A DNA stretch of 42,140 bases from Pseudomonadales bacterium (GCA_022827425.1 JAJDSZ010000086.1:1-42140), one strand, 5' to 3'; counted from the stretch's first letter, positions 18,371-26,702 are shown. Program-made: numbers and translations. The notes: generated by a model from the letters alone, not told the origin.

Positions 18371-20608
18371 TTAATCGCTGCGATAGTTATCAAGCAGCTT
18401 CCTCAATTCCGTCTCGGTAGAAATGACGATCTTATTGGAGAAAAGATCAGGTGCGAGTTCGTCCTTGTTGTAGCCAGTCGGCCTGTGCGACCTGGCGCCG
18501 ACTATCCAGGATGCTTCCGGGCGTCGAGGGCCTAACTTTTGACCAACATCTTTGGCTTCAATCCCCAGGTATTTGGCTAACGCGGTGTACGTACAGCGAA
18601 TTTTCTGGCCATTCAGGCATTCCAGAATTTCATTGATCGTAAGCTTGGCGGCTCCATTGGATCGCCTGGAATCAGATACTGCCATCGGTTGCGGGTCTCC
18701 ATGGCGGGAATACAGTGATGGTTTTGCTGTCAGGCGATTGATGATTCCTGTTTCCTTCCCGCCCGACCAGGTCAGGAACAGCCAGTCCGTGGCCCGGGTC
18801 ATGGCGACGTACAACAGCTCTTCTTCGCTGTCCCAATAGTCATCCACACCAATGACAAAACAGACTCGCTGCTCCAGCCCTTTCATCTGCTTGACGTTGA
18901 GAACCTTGACGGAATTGCCGGCAAGAAGCATTTCCTGGTTGCGGTTTTCGCCGCCCTGCACGTGAACGTGGCAGATACCGAACATCGAGAGCGCTTCGAA
19001 CAACTCGCCGTATCGCTCGACGGCTTTTGCCGGACCGAGGTGGCCAGGATAAACGACGGCGAAATCGCAGGGGTCGAGGCTATTGTTGCGCTGAATCAAA
19101 TCCTGGATATGCTTGGCCACGAAAGCCATCTCCGCGCTCCTGTCCAAAAAGCGGGCCAACTTCGGCTTCACACCATTTCCCCGCTCACATTCGGCAGGGT
19201 CCGGCAGCAGCGAGAGAATGCCCTTGTTCGCACCTGCGCATTGCGTTGCGCCGCTGCGGGCGAAGGCCGACGCAAGAGCGACGATTTGCCGTGTACTACG
19301 GTAATTACGATCGAAAACAATGCTGACCCTGCCGTCGTTTCCCCGCCAGGGCTGCGGCTCGATGCCGCAATCCCGCCAATCGAAATTACCGTGACGTCTA
19401 TAGATCGACTGGCTGCCGTCGCCGACGATCAGCAGATCGCCGTTTTTCGGATCTCTGGCCGCGTGCAGCACCGCCTTGAACCACTCGGGTTCCCAGTCCT
19501 GGCATTCGTCGATGAGGATACTGTCGTACTTGTCGGTGCCGAACTCCTCCAGATGCGCGAGAAGTTTCGCGCCGTATGCCCCATCGTTGAACTCGGCAGC
19601 GAAACCGAGCCGCTCCCTGACCCAGGCGTGAAAGGTCAGCACGTCGATGTTTTCATGGTCCTCAAGCACTTTGGCCATATACAGGCTGAGCGCGCGATTG
19701 AAACAAAGCACCAGGATCGCCTGCGCCGGATTGAGCATCGCCAGCCAGCGCGCCCGGGCGATCAGGATCATCGTTTTGCCCGAGCCGGCTACGCCGAAAA
19801 GAATACGGTGGCCAGCACCGATATGATGCCGTGCGACATTCTCCTGCGCCTGGCTTAGCGCGCGCAGTTCATCGAGAGCGTCCACCGGTGCAATTCCGGC
19901 CAGCGGTTCACCGGCGCGCGGGCGGGGCGCGGGAGCGAGGCGCGATTCCGGGTGGACGATGCCCCGCATCAGGTCCATTTTTCCGGCAGTCAGCGCTAGG
20001 CTCGCTTCCTCGTCGGCCGAGAGCGTCCGCTCCAGAAGCCCAGGATCGACTTCCCAGCGATCTATTTCGGATTTATAGACGACCCGGCGGTTTTTGTTCG
20101 TCAGGACTTTCTTGCGCTGCTGCTCGAAGGAGTCGTCCCCGGCGGTTTCCGCCTCGCTTCTCCCGATGTTGGTGAACGCCACAGCGCCATCGAACAGCGC
20201 GCCGACTTTTTTCGCCGGTATTCCCAGAGCTGCATGCCGCCTCTTGAGTTGCTGGCGAATCTCACGAATGTACTTGCCCAGTTGTTCGAATGGCGCCTCA
20301 ACTTCTGCTGGCCCCGCACTGAACCGGTACACCACGATGCTTCGGACATCCCCGCCCTTACCTTTGCCAGCCGGTCGAATTTTCTCGATCCGGTTCAGCG
20401 TCCAGCCCTTGACCTCCAGTACGAACAAGCCCCGCCTGGGATGCAGCAATATGAAGTCGGGCCGATACGGGCGTTCCTCGTCTTCAGCTTGGAGAATTTC
20501 AGGCTCGTGCCAGACCTGCCATTCGTCATCGAGCGAACTGGCCAAGAGATCGTATATCCGAGCTTCCGCGCTGTTGCCGCTTGGTCTTTCGCCATGAATC
20601 AGCGCCAT
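18371..20608 (-). CDS. NERD-nuclease/UvrD-type helicase fusion with an extra C-terminal domain
   Basis: This is a 745-residue three-part protein. Residues 1 to about 130 form a NERD (nuclease-related) domain with D51 and E65-x-K67 in RPDFILLHPRRGLFVLEVKGW. Residues about 250-620 form a superfamily 1 helicase with Walker A GVAGSGKT (272-279), DECQD (367-371), GDGSQSIYRR, FDRNYRSTRQI and the late motif LLYVAMTRATDWLFL. Residues about 660-745 form a compact extra domain with a KIRCTYTALAKYLGIEAKDV helix pair, GPRRPEASWIV and RPTGYNKDELAPDLF. This tail faintly recalls the DNA-binding helices of alkyltransferase-like folds, which is inference. GAAGAG precedes the ATG, and a MITE-like element ends 15 bases upstream. 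The gene lies between rnt and hicBA/grxD. DNA repair or phage defence are plausible roles. Confidence 0.85.
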   Translation of the reverse strand: MALIHGERPSGNSAEARIYDLLASSLDDEWQVWHEPEILQAEDEERPYRPDFILLHPRRGLFVLEVKGWTLNRIEKIRPAGKGKGGDVRSIVVYRFSAGPAEVEAPFEQLGKYIREIRQQLKRRHAALGIPAKKVGALFDGAVAFTNIGRSEAETAGDDSFEQQRKKVLTNKNRRVVYKSEIDRWEVDPGLLERTLSADEEASLALTAGKMDLMRGIVHPESRLAPAPRPRAGEPLAGIAPVDALDELRALSQAQENVARHHIGAGHRILFGVAGSGKTMILIARARWLAMLNPAQAILVLCFNRALSLYMAKVLEDHENIDVLTFHAWVRERLGFAAEFNDGAYGAKLLAHLEEFGTDKYDSILIDECQDWEPEWFKAVLHAARDPKNGDLLIVGDGSQSIYRRHGNFDWRDCGIEPQPWRGNDGRVSIVFDRNYRSTRQIVALASAFARSGATQCAGANKGILSLLPDPAECERGNGVKPKLARFLDRSAEMAFVAKHIQDLIQRNNSLDPCDFAVVYPGHLGPAKAVERYGELFEALSMFGICHVHVQGGENRNQEMLLAGNSVKVLNVKQMKGLEQRVCFVIGVDDYWDSEEELLYVAMTRATDWLFLTWSGGKETGIINRLTAKPSLYSRHGDPQPMAVSDSRRSNGAAKLTINEILECLNGQKIRCTYTALAKYLGIEAKDVGQKLGPRRPEASWIVGARSHRPTGYNKDELAPDLFSNKIVISTETELRKLLDNYRSD

Positions 20609-20623
20609 ATCGAAACTCTTCGT

Positions 20624-20790
20624 CTAGGAGCCTGCGCCGTAGGAATTCGCGAAAGCGAAAATTCGCTATCGCCGCGCCGCTGGCTGATCGATTGAGGCGA
20701 ATATTGGTGGATATGCAACGAAATCGAGCGGCCAGGGGCGCGGATGAGAGCGGATTTGCAGCCGTGAATTCCTACGGCGCAGGCTCCTAG
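20624..20790. mobile_element. MITE-like element with perfect 25-bp terminal inverted repeats
   Basis: The ends 20624-20648 and 20766-20790 are perfect 25-bp inverted repeats, each bounded by CTAG and ending internally with GAATTC. The 117-bp interior has no coding capacity. CTAG at both borders could be part of the ends or a target duplication. A solo 14-base match to its right end (GCGCAGGCTCCTAG) lies at 38516-38529. The element sits 2 bases past the hicA-remnant stop and 15 bases before the helicase start, so it may have brought in or removed a promoter. Confidence 0.78.
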
Positions 20791-20792
20791 CG

Positions 20793-21000
20793 CTACAAGT
20801 CGGATTCGCTGATTGGCGCAAGCTTCATCGGGTGCGCCTGCGTTCCGCGTTTCAATGCCCTGTTTCCGTGTACAGGCACGGAGAGCCGCACATCCTCACC
20901 CGTTCGGGTAAAAAATATGGTGACTTCCGTTGATTCTCCTCAATAGCCAGCCCCTGGATTCGAGTAACCGGTAAAACCTTTTGCCGCTAACCGATTTCAT
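20793..21000 (-). pseudogene. hicA: hicA toxin gene, frameshifted
   Basis: On the minus strand an ATG at 21000-20998 overlaps the hicB stop as ATGA. The first 34 codons read like HicA: KSVSGKRFYRLLESRGW, then RRINGSHHIFYPNG with the catalytic-histidine region. A TGA at 20898-20896 then ends the frame. One base further on, the frame continues DVRLSVPVHGNRALKRG and MKLAPISESDL to a TAG at 20795-20793, the usual HicA end. The whole is 208 bases, one more than a multiple of three, so a single-base insertion (or two-base loss) has broken the toxin. A sequencing error cannot be excluded. HicA is normally an mRNA-cleaving double-stranded-RNA-binding-fold toxin. Confidence 0.8.
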
Positions 21001-21200
21001 ACGGCTATTTCAAGCACTCTGGCATTAGCGGAATCGGCAGCCGCCTTCACATCGACCGACAAGCATCCTTCTATTGCTTCATAAAGGTTCGAAAGCAACT
21101 CCTCAAACGAATCGCCTTCGGTGACGCAACCGGGAATGGAAGGAACTTCGGCCCAGTATCCGCCCTCTTCCGCTTCATGCACAACAATCTTGATTTTCAT
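20997..21200 (-). CDS. hicB: HicB-family antitoxin (short form)
   Basis: The 67-residue product has the partial RNase H-like HicB fold: MKIKIVVHEAEEGGYWAEVPSIPGC, followed by GDSFEELLSNLYEAIEGCL. It lacks a C-terminal DNA-binding domain, so autoregulation by this protein alone is doubtful. HicB-like proteins bind and inhibit HicA. Here the partner downstream is frameshifted, leaving the antitoxin intact. The gene lies 17 bases after grxD on the same strand and its own ribosome-binding site is weak, so it may depend on grxD transcription. Confidence 0.85.
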   Translation of the reverse strand: MKIKIVVHEAEEGGYWAEVPSIPGCVTEGDSFEELLSNLYEAIEGCLSVDVKAAADSANARVLEIAV

Positions 21201-21217
21201 GATTCGTTATCGGGCAA

Positions 21218-21541
21218 CTACCCGGATTCTTCGGCAACCTTGTCGAGCATGGGTTGCAGTTCGCCCTTCTCGTGCATCTCGGTGACGATGTCGCAGCCGC
21301 CGACGAGTTCGCCTTCGATGAAGAGTTGCGGGAAGGTGGGCCAGTTGGAGACCTTGGGGAGATTGGCGCGAATTTCCGGGTTGCCGAGCACGTCGACATA
21401 GGCGAAGCGCTTGCCGCATTGCATCAGCGCCTGGGTGACCTGGGCCGAGAAGCCGCATTGCGGCATCTGCGGGCTGCCCTTCATGTACAGCAGGATGCTG
21501 TTGTCGCTGATCTGGTCCTTGATGGTCTGCTCGATGCTCAT
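21218..21541 (-). CDS. grxD: Monothiol glutaredoxin Grx4
   Basis: This CGFS-type glutaredoxin binds a [2Fe-2S] cluster at a dimer interface and helps deliver Fe-S clusters. The 107-residue product has the monothiol motif in GSPQMPQCGFSAQV near residue 30. The glutathione-binding WPTFPQLFIEGELVGGCDIVTEM segment is also present. Length and motifs match E. coli GrxD closely. The ATG at 21541 has AAGGCG upstream. The segment between its start and 21630 contains no further feature. Downstream on the same strand are hicB and the hicA remnant. Confidence 0.96.
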   Translation of the reverse strand: MSIEQTIKDQISDNSILLYMKGSPQMPQCGFSAQVTQALMQCGKRFAYVDVLGNPEIRANLPKVSNWPTFPQLFIEGELVGGCDIVTEMHEKGELQPMLDKVAEESG

Positions 21542-21629
21542 GATGGTTCGCCTTGCCTGGGGATGAAGAAAAGCCGAGTGTACTAGCTGTGCCCTGATTT
21601 GTCATGGCAACAGCGGCAGTTGTCAAACC

Positions 21630-21713
21630 AAAGTGGAAATGTCCCCTTTTCTCCAAAGTAGAGATGTCCCCTTCGGCCTTGCGCGGAGGGAGCGTAGCGA
21701 CCGGAGCGCAAGG
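21630..21713. mobile_element. Insertion-sequence-like end scar
   Basis: Two near-identical 19-base direct repeats, AAAGTGGAAATGTCCCCTT (21630-21648) and AAAGTAGAGATGTCCCCTT (21655-21673), are followed by an inverted repeat (CCTTGCGC with GCGCAAGG, about 21676-21713). Repeated TGTCCCC-bearing boxes recall the multiple terminal repeats of IS21-type elements. No transposase gene is present. It lies just before a broken gene, consistent with a scar left by an insertion or deletion. Confidence 0.4.
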
Positions 21714-21798
21714 CCGCGCCGCGGCTATCCGGCGGCCGCCTCCGCGCCGGTCTTGAGCGGACGCCGCCAGGGGTGGTCCGGCGGCGGCTTCCAGTCCG

Positions 21799-22148
21799 GC
21801 CGGCATTGGTTCCGGCAGGGGCATTCAGGGCTTCAGGAAGTTCCATCAGATACCTTTCCTGAAGGGAATGCCCGATCGGGAGGGAGACCCGCTGAAAGGA
21901 CATTTTTCGCCGATGGGGACTATGTGGGCTTCACCGGCTGGCCCGGAATGAAAGCGAGCATCAGCAATGACGGCTGGATGGGCATTGCCCCCTCGAACCA
22001 GCCAATCACCATGCGCAGCCTGGATTTCTGGCGCTGTGAGAACGACCTGATACGGGAAAACTGGGTATTGGTGGACTTGCTGTCAGTCTATGACCAGATC
22101 GGTGTCGACGTGTTTTCGCGGATGCGGGAATACGTTCAACCACTGTAG
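21799..22148 (+). pseudogene. SnoaL-like (NTF2-fold) gene remnant
   Basis: The last part reads FFADGDYVGFTGWPGMKAS, then DGWMGIAPSNQPITMRSLDFWR and NDLIRENWVLVDLLSVYDQIGVDVFSRM to a TAG at 22146. This is the C-terminal half of a SnoaL-like polyketide-cyclase/ester-cyclase protein. In another frame just upstream, GIQGFRKFHQIPFLKGMPDR fits the preceding part of the same fold. The two join if one T is restored in the TTTTT run at about 21903-21907. The N-terminal half is missing and is replaced by insertion-sequence-like sequence. The gene is therefore truncated and frameshifted. Its 3' end overlaps the convergent HyuB-like gene by 13 bases. Confidence 0.7.
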
Positions 22149-23665
22149 CCAAAGCCGCCGCCGCCGGGAGTGGCCAGGTGGAGGCGGTCGCCCAGGGCTA
22201 CCTTGAGCGTGCATTTGGCGGGTATCGGCTTGCCGTTGAGATGGTTTTCTCCTGTCCGGCCCGGCTTGCCGCCGTGCAGGCCCCAAGGGGGGACTTTGCG
22301 GCGCTCGGTGAGCAGGCTCAGGGACGCCGGCGCCAGAAACTCGTATTCGCGCACCAGGCCGTTGCCGCCGCGATGGCGGCCCTCTCCCCCGCTGCCCGGG
22401 CGCAGGGCATAGCGCAATACCCGCAGGGGATAGTGCATTTCGACGCTTTCCACCGGGGTGTTGAGGGTATTGGTCATGTGGCTGTGGCGGGCGTCGGTCC
22501 CCGGCCCGTTGGGGCCCGCGCCCATGCCGCCGGCGAGGGTTTCATAATAGTCCCAGCGGGGGGCGGTGGAGGACCCGGCATTGCCCATGGCCACATTGTT
22601 CATGGTGCCCTGGCTCGCGGCCGGAATCCGCTCCGGCAACGCCTGGGCCAGCGCTCCGAAGATCAGGTCCACCAGGCGCATGGAAGTTTCCACATTGCCC
22701 GCCGCCACCGCCGCGGGAGAACGGGCGTTGAGCACCGAGCCCTTGCGCGTGATCAGGCTCAGGGGCCGGAACAGGCCGTCACAAACCGGAACCCGGGGCG
22801 GAAGCAGGCAGCGGAAACAATAGTAGGCCGCCGCCGCGACCACCGGTTCGGGACAATTGAGATTGCCGCGCACCTGGTCGGCGCTGGCGGAAAAATCGAG
22901 TTCGGCGCTGTCGTCGCCGAGGCGCAGCGTGACTTCCAATGGCACCGGACTGTCGCTGAAACCGTCGTCGTCGAGATAATCGTGAAATGTGTACTCGCCC
23001 GGCGCCAGCTCTGCCAACGCCCTGCGGGACAACCGCTCGGCATAGTCATTGAGTTCGGCGATGCCCGCCAAATACCGCCCGCTGCCGAGTGATTCCAGCA
23101 ATTCCCCCAACCGCCGCGCGCCCACCTCATTGGCGCCCGCCTGGGCGGCGAAATCGCCTCCGGGCCCGTGGTTCGATCCGGGCAGAACAACCTCCCGCCG
23201 CAGTTTTCCGGCCCGGTACAACAGCGTCGGGGGGATGATCTGACCCTCTTCCGCAAGGGTTTCCGAAAGCGGCATCGAACCCGGAGTATCGCAGCCGATA
23301 TTGGCGTGATGGGCGCGATTGGCGGCAAATCCGGCAAGCCGGCCCTGATGGAAAACCGGCGCCACCAGGGTCACATCGGGCAAGTGGGTGCCGCCGAGAT
23401 AGGGGTCATTGAACACGAGCATGTCGCCTTCGGCCCAGTCGAAGCGCCCCACCACATCACCCATGGCGTAGGCCATGCTGCCGAGATGCACGGGAATATG
23501 GGCTGCCTGGGCAAACAACCTGCCATCCGCGTCGAACAGCGCGCAGGAGAAATCGAGGCGGTCCTTGATATTGGGAGAAAAAGCCGCCCGCCGCAGCACC
23601 ACCCCCATCTCGTCGCAAATGGCGGCAACCCGGCTGGCAAACAGGTTCAGTTCGACTACGTTCAT
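22136..23665 (-). CDS. HyuB-type hydantoinase B/5-oxoprolinase subunit
   Basis: HyuB proteins are the catalytic partners of ATP-using HyuA in hydantoin, 5-oxoproline or related ring-opening reactions. The 509-residue product has the family's [26 protein letters not shown] start. [50 protein letters not shown] and the glycine-rich end [14 protein letters not shown] follow. The frame extends to 23701, but the ATG at 23665 fits the family start and avoids overlap with the preceding gene. The start is 10 bases after the radical SAM stop, so it is likely co-transcribed. No hyuA is adjacent, which is unusual. The substrate cannot be assigned. Confidence 0.9.
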   Translation of the reverse strand: MNVVELNLFASRVAAICDEMGVVLRRAAFSPNIKDRLDFSCALFDADGRLFAQAAHIPVHLGSMAYAMGDVVGRFDWAEGDMLVFNDPYLGGTHLPDVTLVAPVFHQGRLAGFAANRAHHANIGCDTPGSMPLSETLAEEGQIIPPTLLYRAGKLRREVVLPGSNHGPGGDFAAQAGANEVGARRLGELLESLGSGRYLAGIAELNDYAERLSRRALAELAPGEYTFHDYLDDDGFSDSPVPLEVTLRLGDDSAELDFSASADQVRGNLNCPEPVVAAAAYYCFRCLLPPRVPVCDGLFRPLSLITRKGSVLNARSPAAVAAGNVETSMRLVDLIFGALAQALPERIPAASQGTMNNVAMGNAGSSTAPRWDYYETLAGGMGAGPNGPGTDARHSHMTNTLNTPVESVEMHYPLRVLRYALRPGSGGEGRHRGGNGLVREYEFLAPASLSLLTERRKVPPWGLHGGKPGRTGENHLNGKPIPAKCTLKVALGDRLHLATPGGGGFGYSG

Positions 23666-23675
23666 TCGTTTTTCG

Positions 23676-24833
23676 TCAATTTTCACTATCGGTATTCTCA
23701 TCCGCGCAACGATAATAATTCGTCGGGTCTATATGACGAAACAGCGCGGTTTCGATTTGTCGGAGCCAGGCTTCCTCATTTGGATGCTGTAGCGCCACCA
23801 CGCCGTTTCGGGTTCGGGTTTCCCGGGCGAAAAGAGCTTCGTCGGGATAGAGCTTGAGGGCGTTGCGGAAATAGTCCGCGGGCATGCGGAACAGGCCGCT
23901 ACTCACGGAATGAAGTCGCCGGGGGTCGAGGCGGTGGAACACCTGCTCGAACAGTTCCCCGCAGGCGTCCGGCTTCATATCCGGCAGCAGCGGCTCGAAG
24001 CGCAGGGCAACCGGCCAGCCGGCTTCCTGCAGCCGCCGGAGAGCGGCCAGCCGCTTGTCGATCGCCGGGACGCCATGCTCCCAGCGCGCCGCCGCGGCAT
24101 GGGTGGTGAAGCTCATGGCGATGATGCAATTCGGAATCGGCTCCTGCTTGAGCAAGCCGCCTATCTGGGTGCTCTTGGTGCGCAATTCGAGGATCGCCCG
24201 GGACCGCGCCGCGAACCAGGGAACAAAGTACTCGGCAAAACCGCTGACGGGCTCGAATGCAAGGCTGTCGCAGTCGTAGCCACTGTAGAAGACCTGCCCA
24301 GCGCCGGACGCGACCTCTCCGGCGCCAGTGGGCAGATGTACCACCCCGTCATCCTGCGCGGAGTCGCAGGATCTCGTTGGGAGAGTACTGCTTGAGATTC
24401 TGCGACTGCGCGCAGAATGACAGCTATTCCGATGGATGTCCTCTTTTGGGAGGGGCGGGTCGGAAAGCGTCTGCTCGATCGCCGCGGCGAAATCTTCATA
24501 GTTGACGAACAGCACGCAGTGGGCGCTGCGGTACATGCCTTGCAGGAAACAGTAACGGCAGTCGTAAATGCAATTGAGCATGTGGGAAAAGTAGTGGCTG
24601 CCGGCGGCGTCGAAGCCATAACCTCCCGGTGCGGGCAGTACCTTGCCACCGTGCTTGCGGGCGAGAATCAGGGCGGGATTTTCCTTTTGCAGGCGAAAAT
24701 TCTGGGACTTGCGGTTGAAGATTTCGCCGTAGCGTTCACATTCGATCTGCGGCAGGTCCCGGTAGCGGCGAAGAATCGCATGGGTTCTGGGGTGGTCCCG
24801 CACCGCCGATTCAAAATAGATGGCCGAGAACAT
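23676..24833 (-). CDS. SPL-family radical SAM protein (spore photoproduct lyase-like) carrying an in-frame repeat
   Basis: The 385-residue product has the radical SAM motif C88-x3-C92-x2-C95 in [13 protein letters not shown]. The [18 protein letters not shown] segment follows, whose C188 may correspond to the hydrogen-donor cysteine of spore photoproduct lyase (inference). The C-terminal barrel includes [12 protein letters not shown] and [13 protein letters not shown]. The organism type forms no spores, so repair of another photoproduct or an unrelated radical reaction is possible. Residues about 138-163 ([10 protein letters not shown]...CDSAQDDG) are encoded by a dispersed palindromic repeat at 24348-24421 that keeps the frame. 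The ATG at 24833 with GAAGG upstream is chosen; the frame is open to 25001. It lies 11 bases after the nucleosidase gene. Confidence 0.85.
   Translation of the reverse strand: MFSAIYFESAVRDHPRTHAILRRYRDLPQIECERYGEIFNRKSQNFRLQKENPALILARKHGGKVLPAPGGYGFDAAGSHYFSHMLNCIYDCRYCFLQGMYRSAHCVLFVNYEDFAAAIEQTLSDPPLPKEDIHRNSCHSARSRRISSSTLPTRSCDSAQDDGVVHLPTGAGEVASGAGQVFYSGYDCDSLAFEPVSGFAEYFVPWFAARSRAILELRTKSTQIGGLLKQEPIPNCIIAMSFTTHAAAARWEHGVPAIDKRLAALRRLQEAGWPVALRFEPLLPDMKPDACGELFEQVFHRLDPRRLHSVSSGLFRMPADYFRNALKLYPDEALFARETRTRNGVVALQHPNEEAWLRQIETALFRHIDPTNYYRCADENTDSEN
24348..24421. repeat. Dispersed palindromic repeat inside a coding region, copy b
   Basis: The arms 24348-24375 and 24394-24421 are 28-bp inverted repeats with about three mismatches, around an 18-base centre. 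The arm sequence (GTCATCCTGCGCGGAGTCGC) is the ATTCTGCG-family unit found near 2110 and 25760. It is the only full inverted pair seen, and it lies within the radical SAM gene without a stop codon or frame change. Confidence 0.85.
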
Positions 24834-24844
24834 GGGTATCGCCT

Positions 24845-25720
24845 TCAGGAAGCCGACTCTTTCGAACCCGTTCCTCCGGGCGCCACAGCCCCGGCAAGTT
24901 CGGCTTCCAGCGCCGCCATCAGCGCACCGGCATTGTGATAGCGCTTGCTCGCCAGCACTGCGATTTTTTGCTCCAGGCCGAGGGCGGTGAAGCGACGGCA
25001 AAGCTTTGCCAGGGCAGACTTGCGGGTGACGCTGAAATGGTACTTTCCCAGCAACTGCCGATACTCTGTGGGCAGGCTGTGCCAGCGGACGAATCGGGAA
25101 CCACGCTCGCGCAAATGGGCCACCAGCGTGCGAATTTCGGATTCCCGGGCGCCGAATCGCAAGGGAACCTGCCCGCGCCTGAAGCCGGCAAGCGGATGTT
25201 CCGGGTTGTCTGACACGATCTTGTAGACAAGAACCAGGTCCGGGGCGACCAGACGGCTCGCGGCGGCGAAGAAACCGGCCGCCTCCATGTCATAGGCGGC
25301 GTCTTCCGCATAATCGGTTTCCGCTTCGCTGACGGTGATCAGATTGCCGCCCGGCAGTTTCAGGCCTGTCGGCGATGGCCAATGCCGCTTTCCGGTTGAC
25401 CGATCTTCTATCCGATGAATCAGCAGCCCCGTTCCCACCGCGGCGGCGCCATGCCCTGCAATCCCGAGGTTCAGCCACGCGCATCCGGGGCGCCGTTCAT
25501 GCAAACAGCGCACTCCCGCCGCCGCCCGTTCGACTCCTGAACCCGTCACCACCAGCGACAATCCGTCTTCATTCCCATACCAGGGGAACTCGCCCCGGGG
25601 CAAATTCTCCGCAAGCCCGAACCACTGAATCAACCGCTCCGCCTCAAGGCGGTGGGCCACGGCCAGGTTGACAGTGGCGCCATTTCCCTTTGAAGCTGTG
25701 AGTGGCCGGTGTTCAGACAT
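24845..25720 (-). CDS. Nucleosidase/phosphorylase-family protein
   Basis: This 291-residue protein of the MTA/SAH nucleosidase - purine phosphorylase superfamily has a VVTGSGVERAAAGV glycine-rich strand and LNLGIAGHGAAAVGTGL. The ribose-binding DMEAAGFFAAASRL motif is present. The C-terminal third is basic and helical and is not part of the core fold. Substrate and reaction (hydrolysis or phosphorolysis) are not assignable. The start is uncertain among ATGs at 25720, 25729 and 25747. The first is used because conservation begins just after it and the others lie closer to an upstream repeat. It precedes the SPL-like gene by 11 bases, so the two may work together on modified nucleosides (inference). 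Confidence 0.75.
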   Translation of the reverse strand: MSEHRPLTASKGNGATVNLAVAHRLEAERLIQWFGLAENLPRGEFPWYGNEDGLSLVVTGSGVERAAAGVRCLHERRPGCAWLNLGIAGHGAAAVGTGLLIHRIEDRSTGKRHWPSPTGLKLPGGNLITVSEAETDYAEDAAYDMEAAGFFAAASRLVAPDLVLVYKIVSDNPEHPLAGFRRGQVPLRFGARESEIRTLVAHLRERGSRFVRWHSLPTEYRQLLGKYHFSVTRKSALAKLCRRFTALGLEQKIAVLASKRYHNAGALMAALEAELAGAVAPGGTGSKESAS

Positions 25721-25757
25721 GGCGTTCATTAGCCATGGGGCAGTCATCCCCCCGGGA

Positions 25758-25830
25758 GATTCTGCGACTACGCTTCGCTGCGCGCAGAATGACAGGTGGA
25801 GGGCTTCGCTCCGCGCAGAATGACAGGTGG
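25758..25830. repeat. Dispersed palindromic repeat, ATTCTGCG family, copy c
   Basis: The order and orientation match copy a near 2107: GAGATTCTGCGACTACGCTT, then CGCAGAATGACA, then a second half-unit ending CGCGCAGAATGACA. It lies between the glycosyltransferase stop and the nucleosidase start, so it would be in the leader of the nucleosidase transcript. Confidence 0.78.
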
Positions 25831-25833
25831 TTG

Positions 25834-26649
25834 TTACTCATGCGATAAGGCTCCAAACTCCTCCATAACTTCCAGATTGCCGCGCTTTCTGGCGCCGTTG
25901 ATCAATATCCGGCATTTCTCCCGCAAAGTCGCCTCCGCCGCTTTCCGCTGCTCGCCATCCAGTCCATTTCCGGCCAACAAGCCGCGCAGCGCCCGCGCCC
26001 GGAACCGGTCCATCCCCCAATGCCGGCGCGAAAGCTGGTCATCATGCCCCCCGTACTTGCGCAGCAGCGGCTCATCAACATAGAGCACCGGGTATCGACT
26101 ACAGATGCGCAGCCAGAGATCATAATCCTCGCAAGCCGGCAGGTCTTCGTTGAAACCGCCGACTTCGTCCAACAGGCTCTTCTCGACCACCGCCGCGGAC
26201 GGAGAAATCACGCATAGCGGCAGGCAATGCTCGAATAGCCACCCGCCCCGTTTGCGATGCCGGTCAGCCGGGTTCGCCCTGCGACCGTTGCGAATCCAAA
26301 TCTCGTCGCTATGGATCAGCCGATGCCCGGGATTTTGCGCCAGCGCATCGAACTGGACCCGTAGCTTTTCAGGCAGCCATTCGTCGTCGGAGTCGAGCAA
26401 GGCGATCCAGTCGCAGCCGCAATGGCGAATCCCGAGATTGCGCGCCGCGCTGACGCCGCGATTTTCCTGTCGCAAGTAGCTGACTCCGGGGTAGCCCGCC
26501 ACCAGATCGGCGGTGGCGTCGCTCGAACCGTCATCGACCACGATTAGCTGCTGAGGCGGCAAGCTCTGGGCAAACACCGAATCAAGCGCCCGCCCCAGCG
26601 TATGCGCGCGATTGAAAGTCGGAACAACCACTCCCAGCGATATTGGCAC
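25834..26649 (-). CDS. Family 2 glycosyltransferase
   Basis: This GT-A fold enzyme transfers a sugar from a nucleotide donor, usually for envelope or exopolysaccharide synthesis. The 271-residue product starts SLGVVVPTFNRAHTLGRALD. It has VVDDGSSDAT, ENRGVSAARNLGI and the metal-binding WIALLDSDDEWLPEK. The acceptor-side ACEDYDLWLRIC with the catalytic-base acidic residues follows. It lacks transmembrane helices, so it acts as a soluble or peripheral enzyme. It starts with GTG after a strong purine-rich site (GGAGGGGGGAC). It is isolated from other polysaccharide genes. A long hairpin lies between it and the upstream dehydrogenase. Confidence 0.9.
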   Translation of the reverse strand: MPISLGVVVPTFNRAHTLGRALDSVFAQSLPPQQLIVVDDGSSDATADLVAGYPGVSYLRQENRGVSAARNLGIRHCGCDWIALLDSDDEWLPEKLRVQFDALAQNPGHRLIHSDEIWIRNGRRANPADRHRKRGGWLFEHCLPLCVISPSAAVVEKSLLDEVGGFNEDLPACEDYDLWLRICSRYPVLYVDEPLLRKYGGHDDQLSRRHWGMDRFRARALRGLLAGNGLDGEQRKAAEATLREKCRILINGARKRGNLEVMEEFGALSHE

Positions 26650-26702
26650 GTCCCCCCTCCCTCATTTTCCCGAAGAGATCCCGCGGGCCCGCACGACGCG
26701 AG

